Program-made: the position numbers and the translations under genes | Part shown: piece by piece, positions 52,356 to 63,953 of the stretch | Layout of the letters: every line of letters starts with the position of its first letter | Numbering within the stretch: the stretch's first letter is position 1 | Assembly: GCF_902506375.1 (NCBI RefSeq) | Contig: NZ_LR733284.1 | Span: 3,323,771-3,387,770 of the forward strand | Source of the DNA: Microbacterium sp. 8M | GTDB lineage: Bacteria > Actinomycetota > Actinomycetes > Actinomycetales > Microbacteriaceae | Direction: 5' to 3' | Length of the DNA: 64,000 bases | The notes under the pieces: model-generated | Told to the model about the DNA's origin: nothing | Database searches by the model: none | What the model saw: only the letters and a program-made list of their open reading frames with translations

Positions 52356-53633
52356 ATGACAACGATCGTCCATGCCGCGGGCGCCGCAGAGCTGCTCGCC
52401 GCCATCCCCGTGCTCACCGGCTTCACCCCGCGGGACTCCGTGGTGCTGCTGCCCTTCCGACGCTCGCGCACTGCAGGCGCCCTCCGCTTCGACCTGCCAC
52501 CCGGCGCGGTCGCCGCGGGGCCGCCGCCCTCTGCGCCCGCCGCTGCGTCATCGTCCGGCGCGGGTCCCGGGGCGGCGCCGGCCGGTGTGGATCCCGCGGC
52601 GGCGCCGTCCGGTGCGGATCCCGCGGCGGCGGCCTCCGGTGCGGCCGCCGCGACGCCGCCGGTCACCCCGACCGCCGCCGAGTTCGCCGAGGCCGCCATC
52701 GGGCTCACGCGCCGCATCCCCGACGTCGACGGGCTCGCGATCGCCGTCTACGCCGGAGGCGGGGCGGTGAGCGACGAGCCGCCACCCGCCGCAGCCGTCG
52801 TGGAGGCGCTGCTCGGGGAGGCGAAGGCCCGCGGCCTGCACGTCGTGGAGGCGCTGCACGTCGGCGGCGGATCCTGGCGCGACTACCGGGATCCGCTGGC
52901 GCCTCCGCATCCGCTCTCCGAGGTGCCTGCACCTCCACCCGTCCCAGGGTTCGCCGGCCCCGCGCCGGATCAATTCAGCGGGACGGAGCTCCCCGATCCC
53001 GGGCTGTTCGCCACGGAGTCGGTCGGGAGGGCGCTGATCGCCCTGGAGCGGGTGCTGGGTCCGGCCGGGCCGCAGCGCACGCCGCCGGACGGGTCGGCCC
53101 GCGTCGATCCACGGGCGCACGAGACGGCGCTCCTGCTCGACGACCTGCCCTCGTTCCTGGAGGAGCTGCTGGACGCTCCGGAGACCGCGTCGCCGTTCGC
53201 GAGCGCGGCGCTGATCTGGATCCTGAACCGCCCGGCGCTGCGGGACGTCGCGCTCGTACAGTGGGCGAGCAGCATCGACTACGGCGACCGGGCCCTGGCC
53301 GCTCAGCTCTGCCACTGCGCGGCTGGGCTGGAGGTGCCGCCCGACGTCGCCGGCATCCTTGTGGGGCACGGTCCGGCCCCTGACCGCGACCGTCTCGGCG
53401 TCGCGCTGACCCTGATGCGCCGCACCATCGCCCTCGCCCCGCGACAGGCAAGAGGCGGACCCCTGGCCGCGGCGGCGTGGCTGTCCTGGGCGATCGGACG
53501 CGCGACGCACGCCGCGCGGTACCTGGATCAAGCGCAGGCCGTGGATCCGACGCTCGGGTTCACTCAGCTGCTGCGGGCCGTCGTGGACGCCGGCATGCTC
53601 CCGGACTGGGCGTTCCGCGCCGCCGCCCCGTGA
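52356..53633 (+). CDS. DUF4192 domain protein
   Basis: I start at ATG 52356 (425 residues); the frame is open upstream but the family begins at TTIVHAAGAAELLAAIPVLT, followed by GFTPRDSVVLLPF. DUF4192 spans most of the protein, ending in ARYLDQAQAVDPTLGFTQLL. Its role is not established. Between residues about 50 and 95 there is an inserted Ala/Pro/Gly-rich stretch with the repeat GVDPAAAPS/GADPAAAAS, encoded by a 27-bp repeat, and this may be variable. Translation may be leaderless. Confidence 0.85.
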   Translation: MTTIVHAAGAAELLAAIPVLTGFTPRDSVVLLPFRRSRTAGALRFDLPPGAVAAGPPPSAPAAASSSGAGPGAAPAGVDPAAAPSGADPAAAASGAAAATPPVTPTAAEFAEAAIGLTRRIPDVDGLAIAVYAGGGAVSDEPPPAAAVVEALLGEAKARGLHVVEALHVGGGSWRDYRDPLAPPHPLSEVPAPPPVPGFAGPAPDQFSGTELPDPGLFATESVGRALIALERVLGPAGPQRTPPDGSARVDPRAHETALLLDDLPSFLEELLDAPETASPFASAALIWILNRPALRDVALVQWASSIDYGDRALAAQLCHCAAGLEVPPDVAGILVGHGPAPDRDRLGVALTLMRRTIALAPRQARGGPLAAAAWLSWAIGRATHAARYLDQAQAVDPTLGFTQLLRAVVDAGMLPDWAFRAAAP

Positions 53634-53682
53634 ACGCCCGGATCGCCCTCCCGAGGCGCGATGCCCCGGAACGGAGGGCGCG

Positions 53683-55236
<1,554 letters not shown>

Positions 55237-55350
55237 GGGTGGGGCTCCTCGAAAGTCGCCGACCAGTCTACCGGCGCGCGCCTTCGCCCCCGCCGCGCCG
55301 GATCCGCCCTCTCCCCGTCCCGACGCGGGCCCGACGTCACCGTCGGGCTC

Positions 55351-55429
55351 TGACCGCGAGACTGCAACGGGACGACGAGACTGCAACAGACTGCTGCAGT
55401 CTCGTCGCGTGGTTGCAGTCTCGCGGTCA
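55351..55429. repeat. Nested palindrome with 19-bp word spacing
   Basis: GAGACTGCA occurs at 55358-55366 and 55377-55385, and TGCAGTCTC at 55395-55403 and 55414-55422. The outer arms TGACCGCGAGACTGCAAC (55351-55368) and GTTGCAGTCTCGCGGTCA (55412-55429) are perfect complements. Direct copies and inverted copies are each 19 bp apart, as in the element at 63-147. Three imperfect 20-bp copies of GCGGTCAGGGGAAGGGG (from about 55423 to 55476) follow and run over the DUF2520 stop codon. Confidence 0.85.
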
Positions 55430-55466
55430 GGGGAAGGGGCCCGCGGTCAGGGGAAGGGGGCCGCGG

Positions 55467-56177
55467 TCAGGAGAAGGGATCGGCGGGAGTCAGGGGATCC
55501 GGCGGGGACGCCTCGCGCAGGGCGCGATCGAACGTCGACGAGACGAGGGCCGACAGGTAGCCGCCGGGGTTCTCCACCCCGATGCCGCGGAGGATCCCCG
55601 TCGCCTGGCCGACGATCGAGCGCGCGAACTCGGATGCGGTGGCGATGGCCTCTGCGTACGCGGGGCGGTCAGCCTCGTCGATCACGACGGGCTCGCAGCC
55701 GAGTTCCACGGCGAGGGCCTGCGCGATGGGCAGCACCATGGCCGGCGCGGTCACCGCGGCGTACGCCGCCTGGAGCTGGCGGAGGTCGAGCGTCGTTCCG
55801 GTGAAGGAGATCGCCGGATGCACGGCGAGCGGGATGGCGCCGCTGCGCGTCACGGGCTCCAGCACGTCGGTGCCGTAGCCGGGGTCGGTGTGCAGCACGA
55901 GCTGCCCGGGTTGCCACGCCCCCAGCTCCGCGAGGCCCGCCACGAGCCCCGGCAGCTGATCGTGCGGCAGCGCGAGCACCACGAGCTGGGACGCACGCAC
56001 GAGCTCGGGCGGGTCCATCACCCTGACCGCGGGCAGCACGGCGGCCGTGCGGTCGGGGTCTGACCCCGCCGTCACGCCGACGAGCGCGTGCCCGGCGCCG
56101 GCGAGGGCCGCGCCGATCACCGGCCCCACATGCCCCGCCCCGACGATCCCGACCTCGAGCCGCCCCGCACGGGTCAT
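55467..56177 (-). CDS. Rossmann-fold DUF2520 domain protein
   Basis: The 236-residue protein overlaps the PH-domain gene stop by 4 bp. It has a Rossmann loop VGIVGAGHVGPVIGAALAGAG and the DUF2520 signature VHPAISFTGTTLDL, then a helical C-terminal domain like ketopantoate/6-phosphogluconate dehydrogenases. Its enzyme activity is not established, though this family often lies next to pantothenate genes. Here it lies downstream of the folate/PH genes and before lysS. A 20-bp tandem repeat covers its stop codon. Confidence 0.9.
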   Translation of the reverse strand: MTRAGRLEVGIVGAGHVGPVIGAALAGAGHALVGVTAGSDPDRTAAVLPAVRVMDPPELVRASQLVVLALPHDQLPGLVAGLAELGAWQPGQLVLHTDPGYGTDVLEPVTRSGAIPLAVHPAISFTGTTLDLRQLQAAYAAVTAPAMVLPIAQALAVELGCEPVVIDEADRPAYAEAIATASEFARSIVGQATGILRGIGVENPGGYLSALVSSTFDRALREASPPDPLTPADPFS

Positions 56178-58126
56178 GACGCGCCTCCCGCGGCGGTGCC
56201 GTCCGCACTCCCCGCGGTCCCCCCGACGGCGCCCGTCGTGCCACCGAGACTACCGAGGCCGCCGAGGCCCGCGCTCCCCGCGGTTCCCCCGCCGCTGCCC
56301 GCGGTGCCGCCGAGCCCCGCACTCCCCGCGGTCCCCACGCCGCTGCCCGCGCTCCCGCCGAGCCCCGCCGGCAGGGCGTGCCCGTGCGCCGCGGCTTCTC
56401 CGGCTGCCTCACGCTCTTCCGCCCAGCGGTGCGCGCGATCCGCGGCCGCCGCCCGCGCTGCGGCCCCCGGCAGTGCGCTCAGCATGCCGAGCAGCACCTC
56501 GGCGTCCAGCCCGGAGACGCTGCCACGCACCGGCCCGATGGCCGAGTGCGCCTGCGCCTTGGCGACCCGCTGGGCGCGGTCGATCGGGCCCTGATGCAGC
56601 GAGAAGCCCTGCAGCCGCGCGAGCGGGAAGACCGCCAGCTGCCGCCAGAGACGTCCACGGCGCAGCAGCAGCGCGAAGTCGGTCAGCGCCAGCCCGTGCC
56701 GGCGCCAGGACAGCGGTCGGCGCCACCACGCCCGCCGCGGGATGGTGGCGTAGGGGTCGCCTGCTACCGGCCCCAGCACGCCCTGCTCCCAGATCAGCGG
56801 CAGCACGTCGGCGGGCACGTCGGGCAGGATCAGCCCGAGCACCCGTTCGACGTCGGCCCGGACGCCGACGGGCAGCACGATGTTGAACTGCTGGCCCTGA
56901 CTGGACTGCTGCTGGGATGCGGACTTGCCGCTCATCCGGTTGATCCGCACCGACCACCAGCCGAACGGGCGCCACAGCAGCGGCTGCATCACCTCGACGG
57001 CGAAGATCCGTCCGGGCGGGATCGTCTCGGTCACAGTGGTGAACAGCCCGAACGTGATCCGCACGCCGTCCGGCGTCGGCGCGATCGAGTAGCGCAGGGC
57101 CCGCGCGATCCGGCTCCAGGTGACCGCGATGGACGCCAGCAGCAGCGGGATCCCCATCGCCAGCGCGATACCCCCTGCGACCACTCCCCCGGCCGGACCC
57201 GCGTCGTTCAGCACCGCGGGCAGCGTGCCGATCATCGCGCCCACGAAGATCACCGCGAACACGGCGAGCCACACGAGGCCCGACAGCACGTGGGAGCCGA
57301 CAAGACGACCGGTGGGGATCCGCAGCACGTGCTCCGGCGCGATGTCGTCGAGATCGACGCCCGCGAGCAGGCCGGTGACCCCCGCGTCCATCGACGCCGC
57401 CAGCTGGGCGCGCATCGTGCGGGCCGCCGCAGGATCGGCGACGCCCCTGGTCGCCTCACGGGCGTGCCGCGCTCCCGACGCCAGGCGCAGGATGTCGGTG
57501 CGCACCGCCTCCGCCCGGGCGGTGGAGAGGTATTCCAGCGGCACGTTGGCGTCGTTGCCGGCACCGTCGACCTCGAGCTTCGCCAGTCCGATGAGGCGGG
57601 CGGGGAACGGCCGGGTGAGGTTGACCCCCTGCACACGATCGAGCGGCGCGCGGCGGTGCGAGCGGAAGATCACGCCCTTGCGCACCTCGACATGCGCCTC
57701 GGTGATGCGGAACTGGTGGAAGCGCCACATCAGCCAGAACAGGGCGATGAGGAGCACGGCCAGGGCCAGCACGCCGAGCAGCACCACGATGACGAGGTTG
57801 TTGTCGACGACCCAGTCGACCGGGTCGCCACCGAACTCGGGCAGATGCGCCGGCGTGACGAGGGAGATGAACCACTCCAGGATCCGCTCGCGAAGGTTCG
57901 CGATGAGATAGCCCAGCACGATCACCAGCACCAGCCCGCCCTTCAGCAGCGGGGTGAGCGGATGCATCCGGTGCCACTCGCCGTCCGCGAGCGTCGGAGC
58001 AGCGGCCCGCGGCGTCGGACCGGACCCCGACGGCGGAACCGTGGACCCAGCCGGAGCAGGAGCGCCCGACGGAACCGGCGATTCCGCGCGCGGAACGAAG
58101 GCGCCCTGCTGCTCGGGGGTGCTCAC
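56174..58126 (-). CDS. Bacterial PH-domain (DUF304/bPH2) membrane protein, large
   Basis: I start at GTG 58126, overlapping the upstream stop by 4 bp (GTGA); the 650-residue product begins with a Pro-rich tail. Several hydrophobic pairs (LLKGGLVLVIVLGYLIANL, LVIVVLLGVLALAVLLIALF, VLSGLVWLAVFAVIFVGAMI) alternate with bacterial PH modules (FRITEAHVEVRKGVIFRSH, RAPLDRVQGVNL, IPPGRIFAVEVMQPLLWRPF, ALTDFALLLRRGRLWRQLAV). This is the YdbT-type layout with about three PH modules. The function is unknown, presumably in the membrane. The C-terminal 70 residues are Gly/Ala/Ser repeats such as GTAGSAGLGG. Confidence 0.85.
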   Translation of the reverse strand: MSTPEQQGAFVPRAESPVPSGAPAPAGSTVPPSGSGPTPRAAAPTLADGEWHRMHPLTPLLKGGLVLVIVLGYLIANLRERILEWFISLVTPAHLPEFGGDPVDWVVDNNLVIVVLLGVLALAVLLIALFWLMWRFHQFRITEAHVEVRKGVIFRSHRRAPLDRVQGVNLTRPFPARLIGLAKLEVDGAGNDANVPLEYLSTARAEAVRTDILRLASGARHAREATRGVADPAAARTMRAQLAASMDAGVTGLLAGVDLDDIAPEHVLRIPTGRLVGSHVLSGLVWLAVFAVIFVGAMIGTLPAVLNDAGPAGGVVAGGIALAMGIPLLLASIAVTWSRIARALRYSIAPTPDGVRITFGLFTTVTETIPPGRIFAVEVMQPLLWRPFGWWSVRINRMSGKSASQQQSSQGQQFNIVLPVGVRADVERVLGLILPDVPADVLPLIWEQGVLGPVAGDPYATIPRRAWWRRPLSWRRHGLALTDFALLLRRGRLWRQLAVFPLARLQGFSLHQGPIDRAQRVAKAQAHSAIGPVRGSVSGLDAEVLLGMLSALPGAAARAAAADRAHRWAEEREAAGEAAAHGHALPAGLGGSAGSGVGTAGSAGLGGTAGSGGGTAGSAGLGGLGSLGGTTGAVGGTAGSADGTAAGGAS

Positions 58127-58800
58127 AGGCCCGTCCGGCGCATCTCGGCGACGTCGATGAGAGTGTCCCGCAGCGACTCTGCGGCGTCCTCGGTCATACC
58201 GGGGATCTCCACACCCGTGGTCGCGGCCGCCGTGACGAGCTTGAGCTTCGCGATCCCGAACGCCCGGTCGACGGGCCCGCGGGTGATGTCGACGAGCTGC
58301 ATCCGCCCGTACGGCACCGCGATCATGCGCTGCCACAGGATCCCGCGCCGGAACACGATGTCGTCGGCGCGGAGCATGTATCCGATCGCCTTGGCCTGCC
58401 GGGGCAGGATCACCAGCTCGATCAGGATCCCGACCGCGATCACGCCGGCCGCGGTCCACGCCCACGGCCACGGCTGGGACATGAGCGTCGTGGCGGCGTA
58501 CGCGCCGACAGCCACGATGACGAGGAGGATCACGCGCAGGAGCACCTCGGCGACGACGTACTTGGGCGAGATCTGATGCCAGGATCCGTCGAGGGCGAGC
58601 GCGCCTCGCCCCTGCGGCGTGCGCAGCGCGGGATACGTGCCGTCATCCAGCACCGGTGCCGCGACCGGGGCCGTGTGTCCGACCGGCGCCGTGTGCGGGG
58701 CCGGCGCCGTGTTCCCGGCCTGTGCGTCTGCGAGCGTCCCGGCGGATGGCGTGCGGGTGGTGTCAGGATCCGGAGTCTGCGGCGGCTCGGGAATCGTCAT
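58123..58800 (-). CDS. Bacterial PH-domain (DUF304/bPH2) membrane protein, small
   Basis: The 225-residue protein has a Pro/Thr-rich N-terminal tail of about 55 residues and two membrane helices (LLRVILLVIVAVGAYAATTL, AWTAAGVIAVGILIELVIL). A single PH module follows (YMLRADDIVFRRGILWQ, AVPYGRMQLVDITRGPVDR, FGIAKLKLVTAAATTGVEI). It is the YdbS-type partner of the larger protein and the two probably work together. Its start at 58800 overlaps the 3' end of the DUF3180 gene by 38 bp, an unusually long overlap, so a later start is possible. Confidence 0.87.
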   Translation of the reverse strand: MTIPEPPQTPDPDTTRTPSAGTLADAQAGNTAPAPHTAPVGHTAPVAAPVLDDGTYPALRTPQGRGALALDGSWHQISPKYVVAEVLLRVILLVIVAVGAYAATTLMSQPWPWAWTAAGVIAVGILIELVILPRQAKAIGYMLRADDIVFRRGILWQRMIAVPYGRMQLVDITRGPVDRAFGIAKLKLVTAAATTGVEIPGMTEDAAESLRDTLIDVAEMRRTGL

Positions 58801-59287
58801 CGTCGTCCTCCAGGCGCGGCCCGTTCTGGCCGTCGGGGTCGTGGGGCCCGTCTCCGGGCAGCATGCAGAAGCTTTCGGCGATCACCGCGGCGATCGTGAG
58901 CACGAGCGCGGCGGCAGTGGTCGCGATGATCGCGCCGATCGGCGGCGTGATCGGGCGGGAGAGCAGGTATGCGCCGAGCCCGGCGCCGAAGCCGGTGATC
59001 CCCGCGCCCACCAGGCTCGAGGCGCGTGCGAGCATCGCGATCCGCACGGCGCGGAAGGGGTCGACCCGGCGGCGCGTGGTGGAGCGGGTGGTCGCGCGCG
59101 TGCTGCGGCGGATCGGCCAGGCGAGCGCGAGCACCGCGATCGCGAGCAGGGCCAGGAAGATCGGCAGCACGATCGACGGCGTGAAGGTCGGCCGCCCGGC
59201 GGTGGTCAGGGCGTGGTCGAGGAGGAAGCCCACCGCCGCGCCGGCGAGCGCCAGCACGAGCAGCAGCGCCGGAGAGATCCGCTTCAT
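58763..59287 (-). CDS. DUF3180 membrane protein
   Basis: The 174-residue protein starts at ATG 59287, overlapping the folK stop (ATGA). It has four hydrophobic helices (ALLLVLALAGAAVGFLLDHA, SIVLPIFLALLAIAVLALAW, SLVGAGITGFGAGLGAYLLS, GAIIATTAAALVLTIAAVIA) and an acidic tail (LEDDDDDS). DUF3180 follows folK in many actinobacteria and its function is unknown. Its 3' end overlaps the next gene by 38 bp. Confidence 0.88.
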   Translation of the reverse strand: MKRISPALLLVLALAGAAVGFLLDHALTTAGRPTFTPSIVLPIFLALLAIAVLALAWPIRRSTRATTRSTTRRRVDPFRAVRIAMLARASSLVGAGITGFGAGLGAYLLSRPITPPIGAIIATTAAALVLTIAAVIAESFCMLPGDGPHDPDGQNGPRLEDDDDDSRAAADSGS

Positions 59288-59841
59288 GAGCCGTCCTCGA
59301 GCGCGGCCAGCAGGTCGGCGACGCGGCCCCGGCCCGGCAGCACCGCATCCGGATCCACGTCGAGCCAGGGCTCCAGCACGAACGCGCGCTCGAACGCGCG
59401 CGGGTGCGGCAGCAGCAGGTGCTCGTCGTCGCTCACCACGTCGCCGTACGTGATCAGATCGAGATCGAGGGTGCGGTCGCCCCAGCGCTCGGCGCGGATC
59501 CGGCCGTGCTCCTCCTCGATGGCGTGCAGCATGCCGAGCAGCACCTGCGGGGCCAGGCGCGTCGTCACGATCGCGACGGCGTTGGCGAACCGCGGGGCGT
59601 CCGGATCCGGTCCGTCCGGCCGCAGCGCGACCGTGGTGAAGACGCGTGACACGCGCACGTCGTCGACCAGCGGCAGTCGGCGGATCGCACGCACGGCCTC
59701 CTGGATGGTGGCGGCGGTGTCGCCGAGGTTCGAGCCGAGGGCGACGACGGCCTCGACCGGCGCCTCCTCGGGACGCGGGTCGAGCGCCGGCAGCCGGCGC
59801 CCACGGGGCACCGGGGGAATCGGACGGATCGGCGGAGTCAT
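59284..59841 (-). CDS. folK: 2-amino-4-hydroxy-6-hydroxymethyldihydropteridine diphosphokinase
   Basis: The 185-residue enzyme transfers pyrophosphate from ATP to hydroxymethyldihydropterin in folate synthesis. After an N-terminal extension of about 30 residues the family pattern is plain: VVALGSNLGDTAATI, FANAVAIVTT, and the core AERWGDRTLDLDLITYGD with the Asp pair that binds Mg2+, then LPHPRAFERAFVLEPW. It overlaps folB by 4 bp. Confidence 0.95.
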   Translation of the reverse strand: MTPPIRPIPPVPRGRRLPALDPRPEEAPVEAVVALGSNLGDTAATIQEAVRAIRRLPLVDDVRVSRVFTTVALRPDGPDPDAPRFANAVAIVTTRLAPQVLLGMLHAIEEEHGRIRAERWGDRTLDLDLITYGDVVSDDEHLLLPHPRAFERAFVLEPWLDVDPDAVLPGRGRVADLLAALEDGS

Positions 59842-60287
59842 GCTCCTCCTGCCGTGGCATGCTCGCGGGCGCCGGACGCGGGCCGCAGCTGGGCGCCCGA
59901 CACGGGGCGCTGCTCGTGCCCGTGCTGCACGCGCTGCACGGTGACCGCCACATCACCGAAGTTCAGCGGGATCGGCGCCTGCGGCTTGTGCACGGTGACC
60001 TCGACGATCCGCACCCGCTTGTCCTCGAGCACGGTGTCGGCGATCCGCACCGCGAGCGTCTCCAGCAGGTTCACCGGCTCGCCGGCGACGATCGCGGCGA
60101 CCCGTTCGGCGAGCTCGCCGTAGTGGACGGTGTCGGCGACGTCGTCGCTCGCCGCAGCGGCACGCAACGGGAGGTGCAGACGCAGGTCCACCACGAAGTC
60201 CTGCCCGTTCTCACGCTCGTGCGCGTACACGCCATGGTGACCGAACACGGTCAGGCCCGTGAGCGTGATGCCGTCGAGGAATTCCAT
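59838..60287 (-). CDS. folB: Dihydroneopterin aldolase
   Basis: The 149-residue enzyme cleaves dihydroneopterin to hydroxymethyldihydropterin and glycolaldehyde. The start of the fold is ITLTGLTVFGHHGVYAHER and the catalytic or binding residues lie in TVHYGELAERV, NLLETLAVRIADTVL and EVTVHKPQAPIPLNFGDVAV. About 25 extra residues at the C terminus (HATAGGA at the end) are non-conserved. It is coupled to folK by overlap. Confidence 0.95.
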   Translation of the reverse strand: MEFLDGITLTGLTVFGHHGVYAHERENGQDFVVDLRLHLPLRAAAASDDVADTVHYGELAERVAAIVAGEPVNLLETLAVRIADTVLEDKRVRIVEVTVHKPQAPIPLNFGDVAVTVQRVQHGHEQRPVSGAQLRPASGAREHATAGGA

Positions 60288-60392
60288 GCCCCCAGCCTAC
60301 GGCGGGCCGCCCCGGTACGGTCCCCGAACGTGACCGCCGCCGTCTGGTGGGCGCCCGCATGGAGCCGCCGTGCCCGTGACGAGCGGTCGCGG

Positions 60393-61184
60393 TCAGCCGT
60401 CCCAGGCGCCGAGCACGGCGAGGGCGTCGCGGGTCGCGGCGACGTCGTGCACCCGCACGGCCCAGGCGCCGGCGCGCGCGGCGAGCACGCTCGTCACGGC
60501 GGTCGCCAGATCCCGGCGGCGCTCGTCGGCGCCGTCCCCGAGCACTTCGCCGAGGAACCGCTTGCGCGACGTGCCGACGAGCACGCGCGGTCCCAGCGCG
60601 ACGACGTCGGAGAGCTCCCGCAGCAGCTCCCAGTTCTGGCCGGCGGTCTTTGCGAAGCCCACCCCGGGGTCGACGATGATGCGCGACGGCGCGATGCCCG
60701 CCGCAGCCGCCGCGGCCACGCGCTCCCGCAGCTCCGCGGCCACCTCGCGCCCGACCCGCGTGTACTCGGCACGCGCGTACATGTCCGCGGACGGGCCGCG
60801 CCAGTGCCCCAGGGCGATGTCGGCGCCGGTCTCCGCCACGGCCGCGAGCATCTCCGGATCCGCGAGGCCGCCGGACACGTCGTTCACGATCCGCGCCCCC
60901 GCCCGCGCGGCGGCGACTGCGGTGGACGCGTTCAGGGTGTCGACGCTCACCGGGATCCCCTCGGCGGCGAGCCGTTCGATCACCGGCAGCACCCGCCGCT
61001 GCTCCTCGGCCACCGGCACGCGCTCGGCGCCGGGACGGGTCGACTCCCCGCCGATGTCGAGCACGTCGGCGCCCTGCGCGCGCAGCAGGAGCCCGTGCGC
61101 GACCGCGCTGTCCGCGTCGGCGTAGCGCCCGCCGTCGCTGAACGAGTCGGGGGTGGCGTTTACGATCCCCCAGATCGCGGTCAC
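60393..61184 (-). CDS. folP: Dihydropteroate synthase
   Basis: I take GTG 61184 (263 residues), which overlaps the folE stop (GTGA). The enzyme joins p-aminobenzoate to the pterin pyrophosphate. The barrel motifs are clear: GIVNATPDSFSDGGRY, DVLDIGGESTRPGA, VSVDTLNAS, IVNDVSGG, IIVDPGVGFAKT and LVGTSRKRFLG. The strand usually written as VLMHxxG reads ALGHWRGPSADM here, with Gly in place of Met. Known sulfonamide-sensitive loops look ordinary. A 105-bp gap without a gene separates it from folB. Confidence 0.95.
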   Translation of the reverse strand: MTAIWGIVNATPDSFSDGGRYADADSAVAHGLLLRAQGADVLDIGGESTRPGAERVPVAEEQRRVLPVIERLAAEGIPVSVDTLNASTAVAAARAGARIVNDVSGGLADPEMLAAVAETGADIALGHWRGPSADMYARAEYTRVGREVAAELRERVAAAAAAGIAPSRIIVDPGVGFAKTAGQNWELLRELSDVVALGPRVLVGTSRKRFLGEVLGDGADERRRDLATAVTSVLAARAGAWAVRVHDVAATRDALAVLGAWDG

Positions 61185-61774
61185 GTGCCGGACCCCGAGC
61201 CGATGAGGGCGATGAGCTCCGCCCGCGCGACCGGATCCGTGTACACGCCGCGGGCGGCGATCGTGAGGGTCGACGCCTCGGTCTGCCGTCCTCCGCGCAT
61301 GGTGACGCAGCCGTGCACGGCGTCCATGACGACGAGCACGCCCTGCGCGTCCAGGTGGGACGCGATCGCATCGGCGACCTGCTCGCCGAGCCGCTCCTGC
61401 ACCTGCGGGCGGGACGCGAGGATCTCCACGACCTTCACGAGCGCGCCGAGGCCCACGACGTGCTCCCCCGGCAGGTACGCGATGTGCGCGTGCCCCGCGA
61501 ACGGCAGCAGGTGGTGCTCGCACACGGAGCGGAACCGGATCCCGCGCAGCAGCACCGCGCCCGAGGGCAGGGTGTCCGGGGCGGGTCCGTGCGAGACGCT
61601 GATCGTGTGCGCGAGGGGCGCCGCGGGGTCTTCGCCGACCCCGGTGAAGAACTCGGCGTACAGATCGGCCATACGCGCCGGGGTCTGCTTCAGCCCCGGA
61701 CGCTCCGGATCCTCTCCGATCGCGAGCAGCAGCTCACGGGTGAGCGCTGCGATGCGCTCCCGGTCGACGGTCAT
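61181..61774 (-). CDS. folE: GTP cyclohydrolase I
   Basis: The 197-residue enzyme makes dihydroneopterin triphosphate from GTP, the first folate step. The zinc ligands are visible in RSVCEHHLLPFAGHAHIAYL and in the Cys of VHGCVTMRGG, and the GTP-binding Lys/Glu lie in LGALVKVVEILASRPQVQER. Length is typical. It is three bases after the ftsH stop and overlaps folP, so all are co-transcribed. Confidence 0.96.
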   Translation of the reverse strand: MTVDRERIAALTRELLLAIGEDPERPGLKQTPARMADLYAEFFTGVGEDPAAPLAHTISVSHGPAPDTLPSGAVLLRGIRFRSVCEHHLLPFAGHAHIAYLPGEHVVGLGALVKVVEILASRPQVQERLGEQVADAIASHLDAQGVLVVMDAVHGCVTMRGGRQTEASTLTIAARGVYTDPVARAELIALIGSGSGT

Positions 61775-61777
61775 CGC

Positions 61778-63778
<2,001 letters not shown>

Positions 63779-63867
63779 GATCCGTTCAGCGTAGCGCGGC
63801 GCTGCTTGGCCCCTCCTGGGGATTCGCCCACGGCGTACCGGGAGCCGGCCCCTGTCGAAGGACCCCG

Positions 63868-63947
63868 GGGGCTCTCCGGTCCCCGAGCCTGTCGAAAGGA
63901 CGTGGCGCTCACCGGTCCCTGAGCGAGCCGAAGGCGAGACGAAGGGC
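63868..63947. repeat. Dispersed palindrome family, copy between hpt and ftsH
   Basis: CCTGTCGAAGGACC and CCTGTCGAAAGGAC (about 63853 and 63890) precede ACCGGTCCCTGAGCGAGCC and GGCGAGACGAAGGGCG. Reverse-complemented, the last part reads CGCCCTTCGTCTCGCC followed by GGCTCGCTCAGGGACCGG, matching the copy at 9118-9159. It lies in the gap between hpt and ftsH, together with the ftsH promoter. Confidence 0.75.
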
Positions 63948-63953
63948 GCCGCC

